Source of the DNA: Planctomycetaceae bacterium
GTDB taxonomy: Bacteria > Planctomycetota > Planctomycetia > Planctomycetales > Planctomycetaceae
Length of the DNA stretch: 50,149 nucleotides
Direction: 5' to 3'
Assembly: GCA_029259815.1 (NCBI GenBank)
Contig: JAJDEJ010000121.1
Location: forward strand, 1 to 50,149
Shown here: in pieces, positions 9,059 to 18,001 of the stretch
Layout of the letters: each line of letters starts with the position of its first letter
Position numbering within the stretch: the first letter of the stretch is position 1
Notes under the pieces: model-generated
The model's database searches: none
What the model was told of the DNA's origin: nothing
Seen by the model: the letters and a program-made list of their open reading frames with translations, nothing else
Program-made: the position numbers and the translations under genes

Positions 9059-9658
9059 CTACGCCCCAACCGGGGCACTCGGCCTGTATGTGAAGCCTCC
9101 GACGTGCCACTCGCACCAAGCGTTCGTGAGCGGCAACGACTTCCTCTGCCTTGTTGTGGAGTTCATCAACGGCTTTTCTGTGCTTTTGAGGTTGTTCCCG
9201 CTGCCACTCCGGGGGAACCGATTGAGAGAGAATTCTCTACAGCGATCATAGAATTCTGATTTTGCATTTTCGATCTCTGGGTCTAGAAATTCGTGCTCGG
9301 CGTTTTTCCAAGTGTGGATGAATTCATCAAGTGGATCTAACACGTCCAAGTCGAACGATCCTGCCATGTCATGCTTGTCAATGAAGTTGATGATCCCATT
9401 CGATGGCAATAGATTGGTTAGTCGCTCATACAGCTTGCCATCTTCCAGTTGCTGCCCCTTGACGGGCGCTCCGATCTGTGTGCTTCCTCCACTCGGCAGG
9501 TTTGCAATGAAGTCGATTTCACAGTAGACAAAAGCTGCAATTGAACCTAACACGACAATGAGTGGCTCCCAGCTTGGCTCAGCGATAAGCCAGCCGAATC
9601 CAAGAAATGCCAGTAGGAGTTCGACGTATCGCGACCAGAAAAGTTTTGACTTCAGCAT
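9059..9658 (-). CDS. Two-helix membrane protein of unknown function
   Basis: The 199-residue protein has two closely spaced hydrophobic helices near the N-terminus (residues about 10-27 and 31-47, YVELLLAFLGFGWLIAE and PLIVVLGSIAAFVYCEI), then a soluble domain of roughly 150 residues with no recognisable motif. The frame stays open far upstream, but that extension only mirrors the DUF1501 gene on the other strand. The start at 9658 places the helices at the N-terminus; a start at 9766 (235 residues) is also possible. Neither has a good ribosome site. Such 2TM-plus-soluble proteins occur among uncharacterised bacterial accessory proteins. Base use is AT-richer than its neighbours, which could mean acquisition. 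No function is assigned. Confidence 0.6.
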   Translation of the reverse strand: MLKSKLFWSRYVELLLAFLGFGWLIAEPSWEPLIVVLGSIAAFVYCEIDFIANLPSGGSTQIGAPVKGQQLEDGKLYERLTNLLPSNGIINFIDKHDMAGSFDLDVLDPLDEFIHTWKNAEHEFLDPEIENAKSEFYDRCREFSLNRFPRSGSGNNLKSTEKPLMNSTTRQRKSLPLTNAWCEWHVGGFTYRPSAPVGA

Positions 9659-9811
9659 TGGTACAACATCATTGGCAGCGGTTTCGCTAATCACTGCGTG
9701 TGAGAGTAATTCCGGAGGGTTAGGTCGTCCAGTCTTTGTGGTACACTCATCATCACGATCAAACATTCGTGACCTGACGTCCTGTCCCAGTCTCTTGCGG
9801 GGAGATGTGCG

Positions 9812-11275
9812 ATGACGCAACTCAATTGGAAGCATCCGGCCATCTCGCGGCGGACGGCTGTGCAGGCGGGGGCTGTGGGGTTGCTGGGGTTGGGGACGAA
9901 TCATCTTGCGGCCTTGCGTGGGGTGGCCGATGAAGCGGGTGAGACGCGGGCGACGGCGAAGGCTTGTATCTATATCTTTCTGTCGGGTGGGTTGGCTCAG
10001 CAGGATAGTTTTGACATGAAGCCGCACGCTCCGGACACGATTCGGGGTGAGTTCAATCCGATCGCGACACGCACGCCGGGGATTGAGATTTGTGAGCATC
10101 TGCCATTGCTGGCTCAGCGGAGTGAGCATTGGGCGTTGGTGCGATCGTTGACGCATCCCACGAATGGACACACGCTGGGGCACTACTACATGCTCACCGG
10201 ACGGACCGACACGTCGCCCGGTTGGCGGGGGGATCGCAAGCCGCGCTCGAGTGACTGGCCGTCGATTGCGTCGGTGGTGGGCGATGCGGTGCCGCTGCGG
10301 AATCACAATTTGCCGCCGGCCGTCATGCTGCCCGAGCGGCTCGTGCATTGGTCGGGAGGCGTCATCCCCGGAGCGTACGGCGGGCAGATGGGGCATCAAC
10401 GCGACCCGTTCATCATTCAGGCCACGCACTACGGCGACCCCTTCTGGCGAGGAGCCTATCCCGAATACTCGTTCTTCCAACTGCCGAGGAAGGACGCCAC
10501 GTCCGACGAGCCGCGGTTGTTCCAAGCTCCCAACCTCAAGCTGCCGGGCGAACTGTAGGGCACGCGCTTCGACAATCGGCTGCATTTGCTGGAGACGGTC
10601 GATGCTCAACGACGGGAGATGGAGACGTCCGCCATCTCGCAGCGATACGACGTGCCTCGCGAATCGGCCATCTCGCTGCTGGCGAGTTCCAAGGTCCGCC
10701 GGGCGATCGACGTCACGCGGGCCGATGACGCTGTGCAGGAGCGATACGGCCGCAACAGCTTCGGCTGGTCGCTGTTGATGGCGTACCGACTGGTCGAGGC
10801 GGGCGTGAACATGGTGCAGGTCAACCTCGGCAACAACGAAGGCTGGGACACGCACGGCGACGCCTTCTGGCGACTCAAGGACAAACTCTTCCCCCCCACC
10901 GACCGCGCCCTCTCCGCCCTCCTCGACGACCTGCACTCCACCGGCTTGTTGGACAGCACGATGATCGTGATGGGCGGCGAGTTCGGTCGCACACCGAAGA
11001 TCTCACACCTCGCCGACAACTACGACGCCCCCGGTCGCGACCACTGGGGAGCGGCCCAAACCCTGTTCTTCGCCGGCGGCGGCGTCCAGGGCGGCAACAT
11101 CATCGGCCAAACCGACGCCCACGCCGCCTACCCCATCGCCGACCCCCAAACCCCCGAGAACATGGCCGCCACCATCTACCAAGCCCTCGGCATCCCCCCG
11201 ACCGCCACCTGGCAAGACGACCTCAATCGTCCGCACCAGATCTATCACGGAACGCCGATCACGGGGTTGGTGTAA
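9812..11275 (+). pseudogene. DUF1501 protein gene interrupted by one amber codon
   Basis: One frame runs from ATG 9812 to TAA 11275 and is broken only by TAG at 10556-10558. Both halves stay in the same frame, and 487 codons is the normal length for DUF1501 (a sulfatase/alkaline-phosphatase-like family abundant in planctomycetes). The N-terminus carries a Tat-like signal (SRRTAVQAGAVGLLGLG). The first half holds FLSGGLAQQDSFDMKPHAPD, and the second holds NLGNNEGWDTHGD, MGGEFGRTPKI and GRDHWGAAQTLFFAGGG, all typical of the family. A short downstream product could begin at a TTG at 10586 but would lack the signal. The usual DUF1549/DUF1553 cytochrome partner gene is absent. A recent nonsense mutation, an assembly error or readthrough would all fit. 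Confidence 0.85.
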
Positions 11276-11284
11276 CATCAACGA

Positions 11285-11358
11285 GTAGGGTGGGCTGTGC
11301 CCACCGATTCGCAAGTTAACACGAGTCAAATTAAGATGGTGGGCACAGCCCACCCTAC
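11285..11358. repeat. Hairpin with perfect 21-bp arms (GTAGGGTGGGC type)
   Basis: Bases 11285-11305 are the exact reverse complement of 11338-11358, with a 32-base loop. The arms begin GTAGGGTGGGCTGTGCCCAC. This class of intergenic palindrome is common in planctomycete and some cyanobacterial genomes. It starts 10 bases after the DUF1501 stop codon and may also end that transcript. Confidence 0.85.
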
Positions 11359-11402
11359 TTCACTCGGAATCCGTCAGCAAATCCCAGAATAGTTATATGT
11401 GA

Positions 11403-11705
11403 GTGAACGCTTTGAACTCAAACATCCTCAGCTACGTGTATAGGTCGTTTTTGCTCGGAGTTAGAATCATCGTGGGCATTGCGTTGTTTTGCGTGTGGCT
11501 GGAGATTCCGATGTGGTTGGGTGTTTATAGCTGGGGCCCCAACCGGATTCGGGAGGATCCATGGCTTGCCGTCTTTTCTCTCCCAATTACTATCTTGTAC
11601 ATTCCTGCTGGGATTTTACTCAGCGTTTGGTGCGTATCACGACGATTGCCACGCTGGCTACGTCGAAATGAGAGTAATCCGAAGCAGGATACCCCCAACC
11701 AGTAG
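11403..11705 (+). CDS. Small two-helix membrane protein
   Basis: The 100-residue frame starts at GTG 11403. It has two strongly hydrophobic segments at about residues 17-42 (GVRIIVGIALFCVWLEIPMW) and 57-78 (AVFSLPITILYIPAGILLSV), followed by a basic stretch (SRRLPRWLRR) that would stay in the cytoplasm. That pattern suggests a real inner-membrane protein. No clear ribosome site precedes the start. It has no recognisable family and lies between repeat-rich spacers. Confidence 0.5.
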   Translation: MNALNSNILSYVYRSFLLGVRIIVGIALFCVWLEIPMWLGVYSWGPNRIREDPWLAVFSLPITILYIPAGILLSVWCVSRRLPRWLRRNESNPKQDTPNQ

Positions 11706-12105
11706 GTCTGGTTACGCCGTACGGCGTATCATCTCATGACGTTACTGTACATGGTTGGTGCTTGAGTGTCTGTATTTGCCCGGTGCCCGTGATTGACCGA
11801 GTGACGTGCCACTGCATCGACCGGGCAGTGGGGACGTGGAATGGTCATTCGCCATGCTTGCCCGGCCGAGAGGGTGTCCGGGAATTCGGCCGCCATCACG
11901 CTCGGGACATGGGATTGATGACTGTCGCATTTGTGAACCGTTGGTGATCGATGTGATTCCCGTCACAGGCAAGATGTGACACTTATCCCGAAGGGATTTC
12001 ATCACACAGCCCAAGGTCGCGACGTCAGGAGCGCACCCTGGGGCAAGAGGTCCGATTCACCCATCAACCCTGAAGGGGTTGCATCACGGCAATCGCAGGT
12101 TAGAT

Positions 12106-12180
12106 GTAGCTGGATTCGCCAGAATTCAGACGATCCTGCGCTCACCGCCCACAGTCTGAACTCTGGCGAGTTCAGCTACG
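12106..12180. repeat. Dispersed hairpin, copy 1 (GTAGCTGGATTCGCC type)
   Basis: The left arm starting at 12106 and the right arm ending near 12179 are complementary at about 23 of 26 positions. A second copy with the same arm sequences lies at about 30366-30438. Read as protein, both give the phantom peptide words WIRQNS and NSGEFSY/NSCEFSY, a useful tag when searching for other copies. Confidence 0.8.
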
Positions 12181-12389
12181 TGAACGAAAACACCATTTCA
12201 TCTTGAACGTGTGATTGCCGTGGGGGTTGCACCGCGATGCGCGGGTATTGTGTGCCACCCTTTCAGGGTGGAAAAATCCAAACGCGGCAATTCCCAGGGT
12301 GCGCTCCCTTCGGTCGCGACCCTGGGCTGTGAGATTTGACCCCTTCGGGGTGATCCCAAATTGCTGAACGATTAATCCCACGTCCCCCG

Positions 12390-12478
12390 CGTGATGAGGG
12401 GATCAAGTGAGAGCGTGCGACATGTGGGAACGCGTGCGAGCGAGACTGTCATCACGGCGGAGCGTGATGACGACTTTC
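12390..12478. repeat. Dispersed 90-bp element, copy 1
   Basis: This stretch matches 48344-48443 over nearly its whole length (shared words include AACGCGTGC, ACTGTCATCACGGCGGAGCG and TGATGACGACTTTC). It ends in a hairpin with 9-bp arms, 12448-12456 and 12463-12471. It lies in a gene-free block 36 kb from the other copy. Confidence 0.85.
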
Positions 12479-12666
12479 GGTGCATCCAATTCTCGGAGAC
12501 CCTTTGCCCGGTCGAAGCAGTGCTGAGCGCGCATGCAACGTGGAATGTCGACCGGACAGGCACTGGCACGGTGCATGCGACTTCGTTTCCTTCTGTTCAA
12601 AAAAAATGTGACCGGAGGGAACGAAGGCAACAAGAGCTGGTCTGCAGTCCGCTGTTATGAATTGCT

Positions 12667-13875
12667 TTATGGTTCGATGTTGTCAGTGACGATGCCGTCG
12701 GTGGTGGCGTGATCGCTTTGGACGTCGGTGAGGACGTTGGCGGTGAAGAGGATGCGGGTGCTGTTCTCGCCGGTGAGGTTGACCGCTTTGGAGGTCAGGC
12801 CGGAGAAGACGTTGCCGGTGATGGCGATGTCTGACGTGCCTTCGAGGACAAGGCCGCCCGCTGCGAGATCGTCGACCTTGCGTTTGGGTTTCCCATCACC
12901 AATGTCGCTGTTGGAGAAGTTGTTGCCCGTGACGGTGATGCGGCCGCTGTCGGGGCCGATGCGGAGGGCGAACTCCTTCATGATGGTGAAGGTGTTGGCA
13001 CTGATCGCACATCCGTGAGCACCACGCAGGTCGACGCCTTGACCGTTGTGGGCGATGACGTTCGCACTGACGGTGTCGCCGTAACAATTGCGATCGAGGA
13101 TGATGGCCGAGCCAGAGCACTCTTCGATCATGTTGCCGGAGACAACTGAACCATAGGTGTTCTCGATGATGACGCCGTGCCGCAGATGGTCGTCGAGGTT
13201 GTTGCCCGTCATGCAGAGATTGAAGCCATCGCTGCACTGGACGGCGTCCTTGTTTTCCTCGAATTGACAGCCGGAAACCACGATGTCGTGACAGCCCAGC
13301 AGGTTGAGGCCGACCGCTTTGTTGTAGGTGATCAGGCAGTCGTTGATGCGGGGGTCTTCGTAGCAGTGATCGAGTCGAATGCCATCGCCTCCGTGCTCGC
13401 TGATCGTCACTCCGTGCAGAAAGATTTCGTTGACCCAGAGGGCATCGATGCCGTGGCCACTTTTTTCGTTACCGGTAATGCGCAGGTCTTCGAGTTGAAT
13501 CCGCCAGCGGTCCTTTCGCGACTTGCTCGCGCGGTCAAATGTCTCTGCAGGCAGGATCGACAAGGCCGGCTGTCCGTCCGTGTTGGTGTTGTGAATGTGT
13601 GTCGCGGTTCCAGCTCCACGCAACAGCACGTCTTCGCCTGTGATCAGGAGTGGTTGCTGAATCTCGAAGTGGCCTGGCGGGAGTTCGACAATCCCCCCTG
13701 CTATCGGAAGTGCGTCGAGAGCAGCTTGCAGGGAGTCGTATTCGATCGCACGAATAACAGTCAGCGCTCCAGGCAACCGCACCTTCGCTGTTGCATCGTC
13801 TGCAAGGGAACCATTGAGGAAGCCAAGTCCACAGATGCACCCAGCCATGAGAATTGGAGAGCTGTACGTCGACAT
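12667..13875 (-). CDS. Secreted right-handed beta-helix repeat protein
   Basis: The 402-residue product has an N-terminal signal (STYSSPILMAGCICGLGFLN, then an SLADD cleavage region) and then a pectate-lyase-3/NosD-like beta helix. Repeated short rungs are visible: NVLLRGAGTATHIHN-like, VSGCQFEENKDAVQCS, MTGNNLDDHLRHGVIIENT, VSGNMIEECSGSAIIL, VSANVIAHNGQGVDLRGA, ITGNVFSGL. Such proteins bind or cleave polysaccharides; no catalytic residues can be named. The frame is open back to 14052, but the start at 13875 puts the signal peptide first. The ribosome site is weak. The gene stands alone between repeat-rich spacers. Confidence 0.82.
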   Translation of the reverse strand: MSTYSSPILMAGCICGLGFLNGSLADDATAKVRLPGALTVIRAIEYDSLQAALDALPIAGGIVELPPGHFEIQQPLLITGEDVLLRGAGTATHIHNTNTDGQPALSILPAETFDRASKSRKDRWRIQLEDLRITGNEKSGHGIDALWVNEIFLHGVTISEHGGDGIRLDHCYEDPRINDCLITYNKAVGLNLLGCHDIVVSGCQFEENKDAVQCSDGFNLCMTGNNLDDHLRHGVIIENTYGSVVSGNMIEECSGSAIILDRNCYGDTVSANVIAHNGQGVDLRGAHGCAISANTFTIMKEFALRIGPDSGRITVTGNNFSNSDIGDGKPKRKVDDLAAGGLVLEGTSDIAITGNVFSGLTSKAVNLTGENSTRILFTANVLTDVQSDHATTDGIVTDNIEP

Positions 13876-14535
13876 ATGCAGTCCGATCAAGCGAAAGTGG
13901 TTGCAGAAGAGCGTGATCATAACAGCTGCGAACCACCTCACAATCGGATGGTCCTGCTGCACCCCTGCCGGGTGACAAGCTGACATCACCATGCGAGGTG
14001 AACACGTTTCTGCGTCGATCGACCACTCGTCTTGCTGACCCGACAAGCGCAAGACCGCATGGCACCAGCCCGCTGGCGCATGCTGTTGGCTCGCGACTCA
14101 AGCGGGTGATGGTTGCCGGTGCGTGAGGTTGATGTCTGAAAAAAGTGGACCGGCCGGTCCGGGGGTGACGGAACAACTTTCGGTGATCAGGCTGCGCGGC
14201 CAGGGCCGTCGACTTGTCGGTGTTTGCAAACATGACTCTGCCTGTCGCCGTGTCGGCAGGAGAGCAGCCACAAGTCAACGGGGTGAGACGCACGAGCATG
14301 CTCGCTTGCCTCTAATGACCGAAGCGGTCGTTCTGTCATCCCTAATACGGTGGAGAGGGAAAGACCTTACAGGGAATCCTGAGTAAGAACTGAAAAGTTC
14401 TCGTTCATGCGAAGACGCCACGATTGCTGGCCGAAATCGATGCACTTGTGAGTCGCAGTCCAACCCGACAGGACGTGCCCCGGCCAATGGGTCTGGTGCC
14501 CCCCACTCTGAAAGCCCCAATCGAATGACGGTTGT
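13876..14535. other. Gene-free spacer of about 660 bases
   Basis: The region lies between two minus-strand genes. ORFs on both strands show no family resemblance, ribosome site or domain. The promoter of the beta-helix gene should lie near the left end. I saw no strong hairpin or repeat. Confidence 0.45.
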
Positions 14536-15567
14536 CTACCGTTGGAAGATGGGCAAATATCCTTTGTCCAGTTGCAGGATGGTGGCGTTCATGGCCGTCG
14601 TGTAGACCGGGCCGACATGGCCTTCCTGCCAGGAGCCGTCGGCCGATTGCTTGCGGATGATGGTGTCGCTGATCTCGCGGCTATACCGCTTCCACTTGTC
14701 TTCGTCCAGACGGTACATCACCTGTGCGTAGTAGTAGTGGGCATAGTGCCAGTGGCCGAACGTTGATTGCATGCCTCCGCCGCCGGGCCAGATGTTCTTC
14801 TCGCAAAACGCGAGCATGGCTTTGACGTTCTTGCCTTCGTACTCGCCCGAGTTGAACAGGGCAGCGAGGGCGGCTGCTGTGATGGGGGGTCGGGGTCCGC
14901 CTTGTCGCATGATGCTGTATTGCACGCCGCCATCATCGGTCGTGCAGTCGGCGATGTATTGCTTCGCCCGCTCGATGATCTCTGTCGGCACGGGGATGCC
15001 TGCGTTGCGGCAGGCGCGAAGTCCCTGCACCTGCGTGATGCATGTTGAGCCTTCGTCGAAGTTGTTGCCGTCCTTCGCGGAGACATAGCCCCAGCCACCG
15101 CGATCAGTCTGCGCGTACCCGCTGAATTGGACCGCCTTCGTCAGCACCCGTTGAATGTCCTCGCGGCGTTCCAGATCCTCCTCCTCGCCAAACACTTGAG
15201 AAAGGAACAGCATCGAGAAGCCGTGACCGTAGGTGTAGCGGTAGTCGTCCTTGTAGCCGATGAGCCCGTTGGGCTGTGACATGTCGAGGAGGTAGTCGAC
15301 GGCATCCGACACGTTCTTCGCGTACTTGCCTCGCGTGGTCGTCGACCCCTCCGAGAGGAGAGCAATTCCCGCGAGAGCCGTCATCGCGACTTTGTACTGG
15401 CCGTTGTTGGCCTCCCAATGCCCCTGCCGACGTTGCTCACGGGCAAGGTAGTCAAGCGCGCGGGTAACGGCTTTGTCGACTTTGGGATCTCGCCCTTGAG
15501 CGTTCGCAGACGAGCAGGGGACAAGCAATGATGCGGTCAACAAGGCGACCGACAGAAAATCACGCAT
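14536..15567 (-). CDS. Secreted prenyltransferase/squalene-cyclase-like repeat protein
   Basis: The product (343 residues) starts with a signal peptide, MRDFLSVALLTASLLVPCSS ending before NAQG, and a GGGAG ribosome site precedes this ATG. A longer frame opens at 15627 but lacks that support. The mature part is an alpha/alpha-toroid of squalene-hopene-cyclase repeats: ALDYLAREQRRQGHWE, GYAQTDRGGWGYVSAKDG, and the C-terminal QSADGSWQEGHVGPVYTTAM. These are QW-type repeat motifs. The catalytic DxDD motif of true squalene-hopene cyclases is not seen, and the family in planctomycetes is exported with no known reaction. It may be a binding or scaffold protein. Confidence 0.82.
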   Translation of the reverse strand: MRDFLSVALLTASLLVPCSSANAQGRDPKVDKAVTRALDYLAREQRRQGHWEANNGQYKVAMTALAGIALLSEGSTTTRGKYAKNVSDAVDYLLDMSQPNGLIGYKDDYRYTYGHGFSMLFLSQVFGEEEDLERREDIQRVLTKAVQFSGYAQTDRGGWGYVSAKDGNNFDEGSTCITQVQGLRACRNAGIPVPTEIIERAKQYIADCTTDDGGVQYSIMRQGGPRPPITAAALAALFNSGEYEGKNVKAMLAFCEKNIWPGGGGMQSTFGHWHYAHYYYAQVMYRLDEDKWKRYSREISDTIIRKQSADGSWQEGHVGPVYTTAMNATILQLDKGYLPIFQR

Positions 15568-15729
15568 GTGGAGTAACTCCCTCGAAGACGAATCAACAAT
15601 GAGCGTGACCGTCCCGAGCGATGCCACCGGCGGACGTCCACTCCTTTATTGTCGGAGGAAGAGCCGATGAGGGCAACCACAGTTCTGTGAGTGTCGTCGC
15701 CTAGTGGTCTCACGAGGTTGAGTTGTCTG

Positions 15730-15799
15730 GTAGGACGGACTTCCAAGTCCGTCCCAAAGTCGATCCATCCTCACGGACGGACTGGGAAGTCCGTCCTCC
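15730..15799. repeat. GGACGGACTTCC palindrome pair, copy 1
   Basis: The core GGACGGACTTCC at 15733-15744 is repeated in inverted form at 15785-15796, and each half is itself nearly palindromic (10-bp arms around CC or TGGG-like centres). A related element lies at 19296-19392. It sits between two minus-strand genes. Confidence 0.8.
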
Positions 15800-15828
15800 G
15801 ATCCCGTCAGTTCAGCCTCGACGCTCCA

Positions 15829-16716
15829 CTAGTTCAGCGACGAGAAGTCGAGCCCATATTTTTGGGACATGGCCTGACGCACTCGTTCGCCGTCCGAGTT
15901 GATCTCGTTGACCTGCTTGGTGAGGGCTCTCTCGGCGGCCTGATACTGCTTGCCGGGTGACCCCTGCCGCTCTTCGGTCGTGGCTTTTGTGAGCAGGTGC
16001 ATGCCTTGCTCGGCGACATCGCGGCCATTTTCATACCACTTGGCAAGGTCTTCGCCCAACGAAAGGACTTTGGCATCAACACCGTCGGCGTCCAAATCGC
16101 GGATATTGGTCATGGCAAACTCCGCTGCCTGCATTCGAGTGTCGAGGAAGCCCCCCGCATTGGATGCCGTCACGCCGCCCGCAGGAGCCGCACGCATGGC
16201 CGCTTCCTGCAGAATGATCGCGTTCAGGTGATTCCAATAAGCCAACGTTGCTGTACCGGGCGAGACTGTCGAGACAGGTTGTGTGGTCAGACGTTTCGAC
16301 TCCGAGGCAGGTACGGATGGTGATTCCGCCGAGTCATCAGTGCCCGTCGGCGACTGCAGACCGGCCAATTCCTGTCGCAGTGCTTCGACTTCAAGACGGA
16401 GTTTCTCAGCCTCGAGTTCACGGGTCAGCTGCTCTCGCTCGGCGACGAGATCGGAGGCGTTGCTTGTCGACGGAGCGGTCGAAGCCGGCGCTGACTCTGC
16501 GACGGTTGCGGCTGTCGTTTCGGAACTCGTCGAACAGGCCAACAAGCCGCCACGCCCCACGATGAAGATCGATCCGATGAGAATGCCTAACAGAAACCCG
16601 GTCCCCACGATGGCCCAGGTCACCTCGGTGAATCCGGAGAAGATACCAGTCGACTGCTCAGCCGACTCGGGGAGGAAGGAGTTTTCGTCGTTGGTAATGT
16701 TGGTGTGGTCAGTCAT
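15829..16716 (-). CDS. Membrane-anchored coiled-coil protein, function unknown
   Basis: The 295-residue product has an N-terminal cytoplasmic segment of about 30 residues, one transmembrane helix (VTWAIVGTGFLLGILIGSIF, near 32-52), a Ser/Thr/Ala-rich linker, a coiled coil (about 88-118, REQLTRELEAEKLRLEVEAL) and an alpha-helical C-terminal domain. The start at 16716 (MTDHTNITND) was preferred because the frame upstream to 16881 is basic and not hydrophobic, though no clear ribosome site was found. It follows the hemD gene by 161 bases on the same strand. No family was recognised. The helical C-terminus could mediate assembly. Confidence 0.7.
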   Translation of the reverse strand: MTDHTNITNDENSFLPESAEQSTGIFSGFTEVTWAIVGTGFLLGILIGSIFIVGRGGLLACSTSSETTAATVAESAPASTAPSTSNASDLVAEREQLTRELEAEKLRLEVEALRQELAGLQSPTGTDDSAESPSVPASESKRLTTQPVSTVSPGTATLAYWNHLNAIILQEAAMRAAPAGGVTASNAGGFLDTRMQAAEFAMTNIRDLDADGVDAKVLSLGEDLAKWYENGRDVAEQGMHLLTKATTEERQGSPGKQYQAAERALTKQVNEINSDGERVRQAMSQKYGLDFSSLN

Positions 16717-16877
16717 CGGTTCATGTTGTGACGGATGAAACGGTTGTGGCCCGCAATTTCGGCGAGAACAAGGCTGCACTTTGCGAACTCTAGCTCGCGA
16801 TCCCCGACCGAGCGCGCAGAAGTGCTCATCGGAGTCAGACTTTCTGCCGGTCAGCGAACACAGCAAAAAAGTGGAGT

Positions 16878-17732
16878 TCAATCGACCGAGGACCGTTTCT
16901 CACTCAACAGCCGTGGAGCATCCGCCAGCACTTCGCGAACCAGTACGCCCATCTTGGGATGGCTCGGCTCTCGGTCAACCGGCAGTCCCGCTGCATGAAT
17001 CGCCTCACTGCACGTCGGACCGATGCTACCGGTCACACTCGCAGATGCCGCAGCCAGCCAGTCCGTTCCGAGCGACATCCGCTCGGCGACCTCCATCACG
17101 TGTCGCACCTGCTGGGCACTCGTGAACAACAGCACATCGAATGCACCCTCGCACGTTTGCCCAATCGCGGTCTCCAAGGGTCCGATGTCATCGGGCAATG
17201 TCCAGCGATACACGGGCACAGACCGCACGACCGCTCCCCGCTCGCACAGTCCGGCATGGAGTTCATCGCTCAACTCTCCATATTCCTGGACGGCAACCGT
17301 CTGCCCGGACAGATCAATCGCCGCCCCATCCAGCGTCGCCAGCACCTCCCGCCAGGTGTTCGGCTCCGCAGCCCGATGATCGAGATGCACGCCCCATTTC
17401 TTCAGCACGGCTGTCGGCTTTGGTCCCCTCACGACGGTGACGCAGCGATCAAGAGCGGCGAGCAACTCCTCACGTGAATGTCTCACCTCAGCAATCTCCA
17501 GCAAAGCCGTCGCACCGACTCCGGTCAAAAAGATGACCATATCGATCTCCCCCCGCAGCAGCTCCTCTGCGAAGCCGAAGACCTCAGAATGATCGTCCCG
17601 CCTGACCTCCTGCATCGACGGAGCAACCGTCGGTTCGCCACCGTGCTTGCGAATGAGACTGGACATCTCCTCGGCGCGGCGACTCTCAAAGCTGCATACT
17701 CGCAGAGGCGTCTGTAAATGTGCGTCTGACAT
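16878..17732 (-). CDS. hemD: Uroporphyrinogen-III synthase
   Basis: The 284-residue protein closes hydroxymethylbilane into uroporphyrinogen III with inversion of ring D, a cytosolic step common to heme, siroheme and cobalamin synthesis. The bilobed HemD pattern is visible: RVCSFESRRAEEMSSLI at the N-terminus, MVIFLTGVGATALLE (about 65-80), VVRGPKPTAVLKKWG (about 105-120), and the second-lobe segment FDVLLFTSAQQVRHVME near 200. Sequence conservation in HemD is always low, so the assignment rests on this order of motifs. The start at 17732 gives a normal N-terminus; a start at 17774 is possible. No other heme gene is adjacent. Confidence 0.85.
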   Translation of the reverse strand: MSDAHLQTPLRVCSFESRRAEEMSSLIRKHGGEPTVAPSMQEVRRDDHSEVFGFAEELLRGEIDMVIFLTGVGATALLEIAEVRHSREELLAALDRCVTVVRGPKPTAVLKKWGVHLDHRAAEPNTWREVLATLDGAAIDLSGQTVAVQEYGELSDELHAGLCERGAVVRSVPVYRWTLPDDIGPLETAIGQTCEGAFDVLLFTSAQQVRHVMEVAERMSLGTDWLAAASASVTGSIGPTCSEAIHAAGLPVDREPSHPKMGVLVREVLADAPRLLSEKRSSVD

Positions 17733-17765
17733 GCCTGTGAGTGTACCCATCGCCCAGGTGGGGAG

Positions 17766-17919
17766 GGATTGCAAAATGCGAATCTCGAATCTGAAATTTG
17801 AAATCTCCGATCTGAAATCTCAAGTTGTGAGCAGATGCCGATCCATTCGAGGTCGAGTTTAACCCAGAGACATACGTCCAATTTGCAATTCCTAATTCGC
17901 AATTTGCATTTTGCAATCC
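17766..17919. repeat. AT-rich inverted repeat between hemD and purA
   Basis: GGATTGCAAAATGC at 17766-17779 is the exact reverse complement of 17906-17919. Between them lie related direct words (TCTGAAAT, TTGAAATCTC, GATCTGAAATCTC). The element fills the divergent hemD/purA promoter region and is more AT-rich than its surroundings. Confidence 0.75.
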
Positions 17920-18001
17920 TTTGGGTCATGCCCTGACTCAACATCCGCCCTCTCCCCCGATATACTGGGCCGTTTGCTCACGAATCACCAAGGAATTACT
18001 C

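Larger units (their letters stand above)
11706..12666. other. Palindrome-rich gene-free block
   Basis: About 960 bases without a credible gene. The block contains, in order: a GCATGC-type spacer repeat; a divergent 'GAAGGGATTTCATCACAC...CCAAGGTCGCGAC' element whose inverted counterpart lies at about 12300-12365; the AGCTGAACTCGCCAGA-type hairpin (12106-12180); the TCATCACGGCGGAGCGTGA element (12390-12478); and the AT-rich repeat at 12581-12627. Short ORFs here are repeat reading frames. It looks like a graveyard or hot spot of intergenic palindromic elements. Confidence 0.65.

Noticed and set aside
10556-10558. Pyrrolysine or programmed readthrough at TAG
   Set aside because: No PYLIS-like element was recognisable and no pyl genes are in the window; a nonsense mutation is simpler.
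9659-10936. Open frame on the minus strand extending the 2TM protein to 625 residues
   Set aside because: The extension lies antisense to the DUF1501 gene and has Arg/His/Pro-rich, low-complexity composition typical of a shadow frame; it has no domain or ribosome site.
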